This document shows, one piece after another, positions 1 to 7,384 of a stretch of DNA of 52,538 bases. How positions within the stretch are numbered: position 1 is the first letter of the stretch; every line of letters begins with the position of its first letter. The stretch is taken from contig JAIDXM010000041.1 in assembly GCA_029058745.1 (NCBI GenBank), forward strand, positions 1-52,538. Reading direction: 5' to 3'. The DNA comes from Muribaculaceae bacterium. GTDB lineage: Bacteria; Bacteroidota; Bacteroidia; Bacteroidales; Muribaculaceae. The position numbers and the translations under genes were made by a program. Below the pieces are notes generated by a model, which did not search any database, was not told where the DNA came from, and worked only from the letters and a program-made list of their open reading frames with translations.

Positions 1-1
1 A

Positions 2-124
2 CTGATAATACATATGTCAATCGTAATTCCCGGGATTAGTGTGATTGTGAGTGTATTAAGTAAGCCGATTATGCTACTGACGGGTTTTACATCGATTATT
101 CAATACCAGAGAAAGAAACAATGA
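2..124 (+). CDS. C-terminal end of a hydrophobic protein (partial)
   Basis: An open frame runs in from the left edge and stops at TGA 122-124. The roughly 40 visible residues are strongly hydrophobic (stretches such as IVIPGISVIVSVLS and PIMLLTGFTSII) and end in a basic tail, QYQRKKQ, which looks like the last membrane segment of a membrane protein. The stop overlaps an ATG at 121 (ATGA) that opens only a four-codon frame (MKRR), and the next usable start is at 139. I do not recognise a family. It may belong with the next membrane ORF as one small transcription unit. Because the frame is truncated by the window it could also be a chance open frame. Confidence 0.3.
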   Translation: MIIHMSIVIPGISVIVSVLSKPIMLLTGFTSIIQYQRKKQ

Positions 125-138
125 AAAGACGTTAAGAT

Positions 139-531
139 ATGAAACTGTTTAAGATATTATTCTGCAATTATGTCTATTTCCATAAACATACAATATGGGG
201 TTATAGAGATATGCCTGTATTAGCTACATTTATAAACATTAATGTGGGGTTACTTCTGTATGTTTTTATGGCTGTTGAAATGTTGAATATATTTGTTGTA
301 AATATCCCAACGTCAACATTTGAAGTGATAGTTTATATATTTCAGCCAACTTTTGTAGTTATTTTATTTTGGCGCCTGGTTGGAAACAAACGGTATATTG
401 GAATATTAAAGAACCGGAAGTATTATAGTAAAACATGTAAGGTTATCTCGTTCCTGTTTATGGCAATAGCTTTTGTATGTTTCTGTGCTACCGTATATTT
501 GATGTGGGCAGACAATAATGGACTGATATAA
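139..531 (+). CDS. hypothetical small membrane protein
   Basis: A 130-residue protein with three clear hydrophobic segments: about residues 26-50, 58-78 and 100-124. A basic loop (NKRYIGILKNRKYYSK) lies between the second and third. No signal peptide or catalytic motif is visible, and I do not recognise the family. It is AT-rich compared with the housekeeping genes that follow, which suits an accessory gene. The same reading frame stays open after the TAA at 529-531 for another 41 codons to tandem TAG stops at 655-660, and that extension reads as a plausible soluble tail (see next entry). So this gene may be intact as it stands, or it may be the front of a longer protein broken by a nonsense change. 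Confidence 0.45.
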   Translation: MKLFKILFCNYVYFHKHTIWGYRDMPVLATFININVGLLLYVFMAVEMLNIFVVNIPTSTFEVIVYIFQPTFVVILFWRLVGNKRYIGILKNRKYYSKTCKVISFLFMAIAFVCFCATVYLMWADNNGLI

Positions 532-657
532 TTTGATTATGTGTATTCCTATGCAGGACGATATATTGGAGATGATGTGCCATCTGTTTATAACGGTCAT
601 AGTATTGATAATATATTGAGGTGGTTCGGGGTGGATCTGGATGAGTATATAAAATAG
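532..657 (+). other. in-frame open extension beyond the stop of the upstream membrane ORF
   Basis: After the TAA at 529-531 the same frame continues for 41 codons and ends in two consecutive TAG codons. The translation contains protein-like stretches (GRYIGDDVPSVYNGHS, ILRWFGVDLDEYIK) with few rare residues. There is no ATG at its head; a GTG at 541 is the only early start candidate. It could be a separate very small gene, the tail of a membrane protein interrupted by a nonsense mutation, or chance. The sequence alone cannot decide between these. Confidence 0.25.
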
Positions 658-744
658 TAGAATGTAAATTATAGTCAACACATAAAATAAATGAGCATTT
701 TATATCTTTGTGAATACCGGAATATCAGTCGGGAACCCACTCCT

Positions 745-800
745 ACATGCCGAAGGCATGTCCCTACATCGGTCGGTTCCATCAATCCGGGAGGGATGTA
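745..800. repeat. 56-bp extragenic repeat, copy 1 (REP-like)
   Basis: Matches 853-908 at 54 of 56 positions; the differences are at 752/860 and 785/893. It begins with an ATGCC-GAA-GGCAT inverted repeat and continues through ACATCGGTCGGTTCC to GGGAGGGATGTA. A 97-codon open frame across both copies translates the repeat twice, which marks that frame as spurious. Short palindrome-bearing units repeated between genes are typical of REP-type elements. No transposase of the RAYT type is visible here. Confidence 0.75.
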
Positions 801-852
801 GGCGTGGTTTCTGTCTGATATTTTGGTATTTGCAGAGCTGGGATGCAATCAA

Positions 853-908
853 ACATGCCAAAGGCATGTCCCTACATCGGTCGGTTCCATCATTCCGGGA
901 GGGATGTC
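853..908. repeat. 56-bp extragenic repeat, copy 2 (REP-like)
   Basis: Second copy of the unit at 745-800, in the same orientation and 108 bp downstream, with two substitutions. It carries the same ATGCC-AAA-GGCAT palindrome, where the loop change G to A keeps the stem intact. Confidence 0.75.
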
Positions 909-965
909 CCTACCCTCAGAAGTGCACAAGTGCTTTCTGTTTCGACTATAAAATTAAAAAAAAGG

Positions 966-1037
966 TAAGTGTGTTTTCAAAATTTCATCCGCATATTCCA
1001 TAAATCTATACGATATTTAATTTAGGACACATACTTA
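966..1037. repeat. MITE-like unit 1 with TAAGT..ACTTA ends
   Basis: A 72-bp AT-rich segment bounded by TAAGTGTGT on the left and ACACATACTTA on the right, so its ends are imperfect inverted repeats. Its right-hand 60 bp (981-1040) match 1201-1260 at about 50 of 60 positions. It has no coding content. Together with unit 2 and the adjacent IS630-type transposase relic it looks like a small non-autonomous derivative of that element. The assignment as a MITE is inference. Confidence 0.5.
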
Positions 1038-1092
1038 TAATTTCTTCAAGACTTTTACGTTATATTATGACACCATCTAATGAGCCCGTTTA

Positions 1093-1257
1093 TAAGTATG
1101 TTTTCAAAATTAGTTTATGCATAGCCTCATAAAACTGAGGCGAACTCTCAAATTCGGATTCAGTTACAATGAACCCCATTGCGCCATCATCCGAACTGAA
1201 GATTTCATCCTTATATTTTATAGGTCTATACGATACTTAATTTAGAACACATACTTA
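1093..1257. repeat. MITE-like unit 2 with TAAGTATGT..ACATACTTA ends
   Basis: A 165-bp non-coding segment starting TAAGTATGT and ending ACACATACTTA, which are inverted complements of each other. Its left end repeats the left end of unit 1 (TAAGT.TGTTTTCAAAAT) and its right 57 bp repeat the right end of unit 1. The segment between 1029-1040 and 1090-1101 also forms a perfect 12-bp inverted repeat, so neighbouring unit ends face each other. The transposase relic starts only three bases after this unit. Confidence 0.5.
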
Positions 1258-1260
1258 TCA

Positions 1261-1527
1261 AGGAGTAAACAAATATTACTCACGGACGAAGAACGACTGC
1301 GATTAGAGGACGGATGCAAATATGTCCCCGACCACAGATTTCGTGTGGGTTGGCGTGCAGTGCTTCTAAAGAGCGGGAAACTGTCCGACAGGCAGGACAC
1401 AGGGACTTTGTGGAGAATGCTTAAAACCAGATGGATCGGGCCATGCCATTATATTGACACAATCACTCTTTTCAATGCCATCCATGAAACTCTGGAAGGA
1501 TTAGAGAGAAAACAGGGTCAGTTATAG
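1261..1527 (+). pseudogene. IS630-family transposase remnant (start lost, centre deleted)
   Basis: The frame reads SKQILLTDEERLRLEDG, then a segment ending AVLLKSGKLSDRQ. This matches the N-terminal helix-turn-helix region of Bacteroidales IS630-type transposases (LTEDERL.LEDG...R.RAVLLK). Without a break it continues as GTLWRMLKTRW, the motif close to the C-terminus of the same family, and runs to a natural stop. The usual protein is over 300 residues; here only about 88 codons remain, so the whole DDE catalytic core between about residues 45 and 300 is missing. The codon where ATG is expected (1261-1263) is AGG, and the first remaining start-type codon is GTG 1345. It is a non-functional relic left by an internal deletion. 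Family assignment is from recalled consensus motifs. Confidence 0.72.
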
Positions 1528-1569
1528 TGTAGTGGCTTAAAAACATAAGATAATTATGAATCGTCACTT

Positions 1570-2460
1570 ATGATAAAATTTGTGAATGCCAAGATAAATC
1601 TTGGATTGAATATAGTGAGAAGACGGGAAGACGGTTATCATGATTTGGAGACCGTGTTCTATCCAGTGGGTATTGAGAGCGGAATGCCGCAACAGCCGGA
1701 GCCATTCGACGATATCCTGGAGGTTTTTATAGAGAAGGGAAAGGATACGGGGTGCCGTTTCCAATTTATGGGACGCAGGGTGGATTGTGAGCCGGAGAAG
1801 AATCTGGTGGTAAAGGCGACGACACTGTTTATAAAGACCTATTTTGACAAAGAGGTAATAGATGACAGGCTCGGACTGGTCAATGTGGTTCTTGACAAGC
1901 ACCTTCCCGATGGAGCCGGACTTGGCGGAGGAAGCGCCGACGCCTCGTTCACGCTAATGGCATTGAATGAGCTGATGGATTTCCCCTTCAGCGAGAGCGA
2001 ACTCACACGGATGGCACTTCGGCTGGGAGCTGATTGCCCTTTTTTCATCAGGAACACCCCATGTTTCGCAGAGGGAATAGGAGAGATATTGCATCCGGTG
2101 GAGATAGACCTGAAAGGGAGGTGGCTGTTGGTTGTGAAACCGCCGGTGTATGTTTCCACGAAAGACGCCTTTTCCGGAGTGGTTCCGACACATCCGGCTT
2201 TTGACCTCCGATTTCTGACGTATCTGCCGCTTGAGGAATGGAGAGGGAAGGTGGTCAATGACTTTGAGTCCACGGTATTTCCCAAATATCCCGAACTGTC
2301 GAGAGTCAAGGAATCGCTCTATGAAGGAGGCGCCGTTTATTCCTCCATGTCCGGGAGCGGCTCGTCGATTTACGGAATTTTCAGAGATGAGACATCCGCG
2401 AGGGAATGCTATCGGCGAATGCAGTCAACCGACACAGGCGTTTGGTTGTTCAAACTATAG
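1570..2460 (+). CDS. ispE: 4-diphosphocytidyl-2-C-methyl-D-erythritol kinase
   Basis: IspE phosphorylates CDP-methylerythritol at the 2-hydroxyl using ATP, the fourth step of the MEP isoprenoid pathway in the cytosol. The 296-residue protein opens with FVNAKINLGLNIVRRREDGYHDL, a typical IspE N-terminus (here the Lys and the Asp-Gly-Tyr-His motif are present). The GHMP-kinase glycine loop is at about residues 113-126 (PDGAGLGGGSADAS). The later motif SMSGSGSSIYG near residue 258 is the third GHMP motif. Length is close to the usual 270-300. It starts at ATG 1570, 42 bp after the transposase relic, and is followed by grpE-dnaJ 118 bp downstream. ispF lies 4.3 kb away on the other strand, so two MEP genes share this window. 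Confidence 0.96.
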   Translation: MIKFVNAKINLGLNIVRRREDGYHDLETVFYPVGIESGMPQQPEPFDDILEVFIEKGKDTGCRFQFMGRRVDCEPEKNLVVKATTLFIKTYFDKEVIDDRLGLVNVVLDKHLPDGAGLGGGSADASFTLMALNELMDFPFSESELTRMALRLGADCPFFIRNTPCFAEGIGEILHPVEIDLKGRWLLVVKPPVYVSTKDAFSGVVPTHPAFDLRFLTYLPLEEWRGKVVNDFESTVFPKYPELSRVKESLYEGGAVYSSMSGSGSSIYGIFRDETSARECYRRMQSTDTGVWLFKL

Positions 2461-2578
2461 TCATGAATTTTGGGAAGGGCGGAAATTTGTCTAAAAAGGA
2501 AGATAAATAAGAAATTGTACCGCCGCTTAACAATAATTGGCTTGATATTTGAATAGTGGAAGTAAAATCATATCCATT

Positions 2579-3178
2579 ATGGAAAACAAGGAGAATAAAA
2601 TATATGAAGATGAAGCATTGAACAATGCTTCAGAAAAAGAGAGTAACAAGGAAGGTGTCAATCCGAGTGAAGGAGAGCAGGCCACTGCCGGAGCTGAAGT
2701 GGAAGAGCCGGCTGAAATCACAATGGAGGAAAAGTTGTCGGAATTGGAGGGACAGGTTGCCAAGGAGCGGAAAGAGTATCTTTTCCTGATGGCGGAGTTC
2801 GATAATTTCCGCAAGCGTACCCTTAAAGAGAAGAGTGAGATAATAAAGAATGCCGGGGAGAATGTTCTCAAGGGCCTGCTTCCGATAATGGATGATTTCG
2901 AGAGAGGAATCAAGGCATCCGAAGGGGCGGAAGACAGTTCCTCGATAATAGAGGGGATGGTTTTGATTTACAATAAGCTGAAGAAGTATCTGTCGCAGAA
3001 TGGAGTTAAGGAGTTTGATCCATCAGATGATAACTTCGACACCGAGAAGCATGAGGCTATTTCCGTGGTTCCGGTTCCTGATGAATCGAAGAAGGGGAAG
3101 ATACTTGACACAGTCGAGAAAGGTTATATGATAAATGACAAGGTGCTCCGTCATGCCAAGGTAGTTGTCGGTCAGTGA
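2579..3178 (+). CDS. grpE: nucleotide exchange factor GrpE
   Basis: GrpE releases ADP from DnaK and so drives the Hsp70 chaperone cycle in the cytoplasm. The protein is 199 residues from ATG 2579; a TTG ten codons upstream is possible but less likely. The first ~55 residues are acidic and low in complexity. A long helix follows, containing KEYLFLMAEFDNFRKRT, the GrpE coiled-coil signature. The C-terminal beta domain includes GVKEFDPSDDNFDTEKHEAI and ends VLRHAKVVVG, both typical. dnaJ starts 37 bp downstream, the usual grpE-dnaJ pairing, and dnaK is not in the window. I saw no CIRCE element upstream. Confidence 0.95.
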   Translation: MENKENKIYEDEALNNASEKESNKEGVNPSEGEQATAGAEVEEPAEITMEEKLSELEGQVAKERKEYLFLMAEFDNFRKRTLKEKSEIIKNAGENVLKGLLPIMDDFERGIKASEGAEDSSSIIEGMVLIYNKLKKYLSQNGVKEFDPSDDNFDTEKHEAISVVPVPDESKKGKILDTVEKGYMINDKVLRHAKVVVGQ

Positions 3179-3215
3179 CCTGCGGAAAAAGAAAGGACAG
3201 TAAAAACAAAGGGTC

Positions 3216-4415
3216 ATGGCAGAAAAAAGAGATTATTATGAAGTGCTTGGAGTCAGTAAGACAGCAAGCGCAGATGAAATAAAGAAGGCATATCGCAAGA
3301 TGGCCATCAAATACCATCCTGACAAGAATCCGGGAGACAAGGCCGCTGAGGAGAAATTCAAGGAAGCGGCAGAGGCATATGATGTTCTGAGCGATGCAGA
3401 CAAGCGTGCGAGATATGACCAGTTCGGCCACTCCATGGGCCCGCAAGGGTTCGGCGGCGGAGGCGGCGGCAGCTATTATGGCGGCGGCATGTCGATGGAA
3501 GATATATTCGCCCATTTCGGGGATATCTTCGGCGGCCGTATGGGCGGCTTCGGCGGCGGTTTCGGCGGTTTTGAGGGCGCGGCCGGCGGCCAGCCGCGCA
3601 AGCATGTAAACAAAGGCACCGACTTGCGTATTACGGTTAAGGTGACATTGAAGGACATAATGAACGGGGTTGACAAGAAACTGAAGATACCACGTCTTGT
3701 GGCCTGTGAGCATTGCAAGGGCACCGGAGCGAAAGACGGGACCGCATTCCACACATGTCAGCGCTGTCATGGCACAGGTTATATCAGCCGTGTCCAGCAG
3801 ACCATGTTTGGTGCGATGCAGAGTGAGTCAGTATGTCCGGAATGTAATGGCGAGGGGAAAGTGATTTCCGAGGCATGCAGTTATTGCCAGGGTTCAGGAG
3901 TAGAGAAAAGGGAGGAGATAGTAAGTTTCCATATTCCGGCAGGCGTAGAGGACGGCATGGTTCTAACAATGCGCGGCCAGGGAAACGCTCCGCGTCACGG
4001 CGGAGTCAATGGGGATTTGCTGATTGTGATTCAGGAGGAGAAAGACACAGAGCTGATACGCGACGGCAATGACCTAATCTTTAATCTGATGCTTGACTTC
4101 CCGACGGCGGCACTTGGAGGGAATGCAGAGATCCCGACAGTTGACGGACGCGCCCGACTAAAGATAGCGGCGGGGACGCAGCCCGGCAAGGTGCTTCGAC
4201 TCAGAGGGAAAGGACTTCCGCAGATGAACAGTAGCTCAAAAGGAGATTTGCTCGTCAATGTGATGGTGTATGTTCCGGAGTCGCTGACGGATGCTGAGAA
4301 GGCCGCGATAGAGAGTCTCAGGGACACACCTAATGTTGTACCGACGGAGACAACATCAAAGCGAATCTTTTCCCGTCTTCGCCACATCTTCAACAAGGAG
4401 AACCGAGGGGAGTGA
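3216..4415 (+). CDS. dnaJ: chaperone protein DnaJ
   Basis: DnaJ delivers unfolded clients to DnaK and stimulates its ATPase. The 399-residue protein has all type I parts in order. The J domain (residues ~5-70) has the HPD motif in [10 protein letters not shown] glycine-phenylalanine linker follows at ~75-130, unusually rich in GGG and GGF repeats and GC-rich in the DNA. The zinc region at ~164-240 has four repeats: [24 protein letters not shown] and CSYCQGSG. The C-terminal substrate-binding domains complete it. Length is slightly above the E. coli protein (376) because of the long Gly/Phe linker. It is the second gene of the grpE-dnaJ unit and ends before a rho-independent terminator. Confidence 0.97.
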   Translation: MAEKRDYYEVLGVSKTASADEIKKAYRKMAIKYHPDKNPGDKAAEEKFKEAAEAYDVLSDADKRARYDQFGHSMGPQGFGGGGGGSYYGGGMSMEDIFAHFGDIFGGRMGGFGGGFGGFEGAAGGQPRKHVNKGTDLRITVKVTLKDIMNGVDKKLKIPRLVACEHCKGTGAKDGTAFHTCQRCHGTGYISRVQQTMFGAMQSESVCPECNGEGKVISEACSYCQGSGVEKREEIVSFHIPAGVEDGMVLTMRGQGNAPRHGGVNGDLLIVIQEEKDTELIRDGNDLIFNLMLDFPTAALGGNAEIPTVDGRARLKIAAGTQPGKVLRLRGKGLPQMNSSSKGDLLVNVMVYVPESLTDAEKAAIESLRDTPNVVPTETTSKRIFSRLRHIFNKENRGE

Positions 4416-4477
4416 ACGCGGATGTCATAACAGGCAACAGGGATATGTGAATATATCCGCCATCATATCAGATATAG

Positions 4478-4510
4478 AAACCCGGTCGCATATGGCCGGG
4501 TTTTCTTTTT
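4478..4510 (+). terminator. rho-independent terminator after dnaJ
   Basis: Stem AAACCCGG (4478-4485) pairs with CCGGGTTT (4496-4503) across a 10-base loop, followed by TTTTCTTTTT. It sits 60 bp past the dnaJ stop, between dnaJ and the convergent helicase gene. Confidence 0.85.
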
Positions 4511-4564
4511 CGTGATGTATTGTTCAGGGGGGCTCGTTTGGCTCATCAATGGTGGATGAAGTCG

Positions 4565-6685
4565 TCAAGACAGGCTCAGGACGTGAGGAAGCAGGTTGCG
4601 GAAAGTATCGCCGAAACGCACCCGGTAGGATTTTGCAGAAGCGTCGAATGATTCGATAATCCCTTCTCCGAATACCTTGTGTCTGACTTTAGTGCCATTA
4701 GGGATAGGGGCATCGGCATTCAGCCCGAGTTCAGAGTCGAGGAATCTGACAAGGTTTGCAGAACCCTCTTTAAGGGCCGGGTCGAGATTACCTTCCACCC
4801 TTATTATTCCATCAGGCACTTCTGAAAAGAATCTCGAAGGGAATTTGAGAGCGCCGTTCTCATTCATATATCCTTCCGATTCGCAAAGCCACAGCATTTT
4901 CTCTGCTCTTGTGACAGCCACGTACATCAGACGCCGTTCCTCCTCTTCGCCATCCTGCCGTCGTTCCCGAATCGACCTGTGATTCGGGAAAATCCCTTCC
5001 GTAAGTCCCGTGACGAATACTTCCGGGAACTCCAGCCCTTTAGACTGGTGTATGGTCATTATCTTCACTTTTTCGGATTCCAGGTCCTTGTCGGCATTTG
5101 AGTAAAGGGCAATTTCCTGGAGATAAGACACGACATCGGCGTCACCGTCATCAAGTCGTCCGGCTTCAAACTCCTTCATCGCGTTAATCAGTTCCGCGAT
5201 GTTTTCGAGCCGTTCCTCCTCTTCATCATCACGGTATATGTCAGAGAGTCCGGATTCATTCATCAACCAGTCGGTAAGTTCCGACACCGGCATGATGTTG
5301 ATACGGTCGCGTGCTGCGTCGATAAGGTTTATAAAGCTATACAAAGCAGGACGGTTGAAAGGTTTCTCGTCGATATGATTTCTCAAAGAAGCCATAAGCG
5401 AAGAGCCTTCATCCTCCGCCAAAGAAGAGAGTGCTTTCATGGAAGCTTCACCGAATTTTCTCGAAGGGAGGTTGATTATTCTGCGGAAAGCGAGGTCATC
5501 GGACTCAGCCGCCACCAATCTCAGATAACAGATCACATCCTTGATTTCTTTTCTTTCGAAGAAACGTATTCCACCCCAAACGGAGTATGGGATATGGTGT
5601 TTGAGCAAAGCCTGCTCAATATTGCGAGAGAGGAAAGAGCTCCGATAAAGAATTGCGAAATCGCTGAACGGAGCGCCCTTCTTATTGGCAGAGTCGATAC
5701 GGGATGCGATAAAGTCGGCTTCTTCTTTTTCAGATTTAGAATGCAGGTGCACGGTCTGAGACTCGTTGAGCCGTCGTGTGAACAGTTCTTTCTTGACCCT
5801 GTTCCTGTTGTGGTCGATAATGTGGTTTGCGACATCGAGTATGTCAGGGGTAGAACGATAGTTCTCATTCAGGATAATGTCAGTATTCGCCTTGAAATCG
5901 ACAAACAACTTCGGGTTTGCCCCTCTCCATTCATATATCGCCTGGTCGGGGTCTCCTACAACGAAAAGATTACCATGATGTCGTGTGATTGCGTGAAGAA
6001 GTTTCCAGTCGTCGCCGGTGCAGTCCTGCACCTCGTCCACCATCACATAATTCAGTTTCTCAGTCCATTCCTTCCTTGCATCCTCAAAATGGTCGAGGAT
6101 ATAAAGAGTGAAATAAAGGAGGTCGTCATAGTCGAGAGCGAACTGTTTCAGCTGAAGCCTGATAAACCTCACAGTCGCATCATTCGCTTCAGCCGGGGAG
6201 GATGGGAGAAGGTGATTCTGGATATATTTCACCGGATCGTATCCCTTGAAAGCGGCCACGGACTTCAGGAATCTTTCGGCGGTTGTTTTCCTCCGGTCAA
6301 TCCCGAACTCCTGCATGGCCTGTCGGGCAATTGATTTCGCGTCATCCTCATCAATGATAATGAAATTCCTGGGATAGCCGATACGGTAAATCTCCTTTCT
6401 GAGGAATTTGGCGCAGAAGCTGTGGATCGTGCAGACGAAATCGTTGACACTGCCACGGTCCACCAAAGAAGCGATTCGACGCTTCATCTCCATAGCCGCC
6501 TTATTTGTGAAGGTCAGGCAAAGGATATTTGCGGGGCTAATGCCAATATCATTAACGATATAAGCATATCTGTGGGCGAGGACACGTGTTTTCCCCGAGC
6601 CGGCACCAGCCACGACCCTTACACGACCTTCGGTGGCTTCTACGGCCTTTTTCTGGCAATTGTTAAGAGAATGCGCCACAATCAA
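4565..6685 (-). CDS. UvrD/PcrA-type ATP-dependent DNA helicase
   Basis: A superfamily 1A 3'-5' DNA helicase used in repair and replication restart. The 706-residue chain has every SF1 motif: Walker A VAGAGSGKTRVLAHR (residues ~25-40), Ia CLTFTNKAAMEMKRR, Walker B VMVDEVQD, III VVGDPDQAIYEWRGA, IV NENYRSTPDIL, V IMTIHQSKGLEFPEVFVTGL, and VI EEERRLMYVAVTRAE. The C-terminus has a small Tudor-like domain (GTKVRHKVFGEGII) as in PcrA. Length fits PcrA/UvrD (~720). No ATG lies near the front: an in-frame TAA precedes TTG 6685, and a GTG at 6679 is the alternative start. It is the last gene of the minus-strand block, 56 bp after ispF. Whether to call it pcrA or uvrD cannot be settled by eye. Confidence 0.93.
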   Translation of the reverse strand: MIVAHSLNNCQKKAVEATEGRVRVVAGAGSGKTRVLAHRYAYIVNDIGISPANILCLTFTNKAAMEMKRRIASLVDRGSVNDFVCTIHSFCAKFLRKEIYRIGYPRNFIIIDEDDAKSIARQAMQEFGIDRRKTTAERFLKSVAAFKGYDPVKYIQNHLLPSSPAEANDATVRFIRLQLKQFALDYDDLLYFTLYILDHFEDARKEWTEKLNYVMVDEVQDCTGDDWKLLHAITRHHGNLFVVGDPDQAIYEWRGANPKLFVDFKANTDIILNENYRSTPDILDVANHIIDHNRNRVKKELFTRRLNESQTVHLHSKSEKEEADFIASRIDSANKKGAPFSDFAILYRSSFLSRNIEQALLKHHIPYSVWGGIRFFERKEIKDVICYLRLVAAESDDLAFRRIINLPSRKFGEASMKALSSLAEDEGSSLMASLRNHIDEKPFNRPALYSFINLIDAARDRINIMPVSELTDWLMNESGLSDIYRDDEEEERLENIAELINAMKEFEAGRLDDGDADVVSYLQEIALYSNADKDLESEKVKIMTIHQSKGLEFPEVFVTGLTEGIFPNHRSIRERRQDGEEEERRLMYVAVTRAEKMLWLCESEGYMNENGALKFPSRFFSEVPDGIIRVEGNLDPALKEGSANLVRFLDSELGLNADAPIPNGTKVRHKVFGEGIIESFDASAKSYRVRFGDTFRNLLPHVLSLS

Positions 6686-6741
6686 GAAGTATTACAAAAG
6701 AAGTATGTTTTATATCCGGGAAGTTGACACTAAGACCATAG

Positions 6742-7218
6742 TCATTTTTTGTGTAAAAGAGCCACGGCATTCGCCGCGATTCCTTCACGTCTTCCGGTGA
6801 AACCGAGTCCTTCCGTAGTGGTGGCCTTGACAGACACACAATCGATATCCACCCCTGTGACCTCCGCGAGCTTCGCTCTCATGTCATCAATAAGAGGTTT
6901 GAACTTCGGGGCCTCGGCCATAATGGTAATGTCGAAATTGCCAATCTCCCAACCGTTGTCTCTTATCATACGGCACACTTCAGCGAGGAGCATTTTGCTG
7001 TCGGCTCCCTTGTAGCGAGGGTCAGAGTCAGGGAAATGATATCCGATGTCGCGCAGGGCCAAAGCCCCGAGCAATGCATCGCAAAGAGCGTGTATGGCGA
7101 CATCAGCATCGCTGTGCCCCAGAAGGCCGTGGGAATGGGGAAGCCTAATTCCACAAATCCAAAGCTCACGCCCCTCCACGAGGCGGTGAACATCGTATCC
7201 TTGTCCAATTCGTATCAT
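6742..7218 (-). CDS. ispF: 2-C-methyl-D-erythritol 2,4-cyclodiphosphate synthase
   Basis: IspF converts the CDP-methylerythritol 2-phosphate made by IspE into the cyclic diphosphate with release of CMP, the fifth step of the MEP pathway. The 158-residue protein has the family metal ligands in IGQGYDVHRL (Asp8 and His10) and the HSDADVAIHALCDALLGA segment with the third histidine. The C-terminal KATTTEGLGFTGRREGIAA carries the conserved Thr and Glu. Length is exactly typical. It lies downstream of porV, an order recalled from Porphyromonas gingivalis where porU, porV and ispF are neighbours, and upstream of the helicase. Confidence 0.97.
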   Translation of the reverse strand: MIRIGQGYDVHRLVEGRELWICGIRLPHSHGLLGHSDADVAIHALCDALLGALALRDIGYHFPDSDPRYKGADSKMLLAEVCRMIRDNGWEIGNFDITIMAEAPKFKPLIDDMRAKLAEVTGVDIDCVSVKATTTEGLGFTGRREGIAANAVALLHKK

Positions 7219-7384
7219 TGCGTTGAAAATTTACAAACAGTTAATAGAAACATATTTCCGGGCTATGTGGCATAATGCGGACAAAACAACCATAGCGAAT
7301 CCGACATTAGGAGAGCGACATGCCAGCGGGAAGCCGCAACATGCAGAAATATAGCCACGATAAAAGACGAAAGAGAGAATCGGG

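Larger units (their letters stand above)
658..1260. other. accessory intergenic region
   Basis: About 600 bp without a credible gene. It contains the two 56-bp REP-like repeats, the two MITE-like units, and AT-rich filler. Short open frames here are translations of repeats and are not supported. Confidence 0.6.

Noticed and set aside
710..1003. A 97-codon frame across the REP-like repeats
   Set aside because: The translation repeats the same HAKGMSLHRSVPS-type segment because it is a translated DNA repeat.
3057..3770. A 237-codon minus-strand frame opposite grpE-dnaJ
   Set aside because: Alanine-rich shadow of the GC-rich dnaJ Gly/Phe region, with no family features.
5375..6334. A 319-codon plus-strand open frame inside the helicase gene
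   Set aside because: It is antisense to well-conserved UvrD motifs, has a poor protein composition and no recognisable domain. The helicase frame explains the region.
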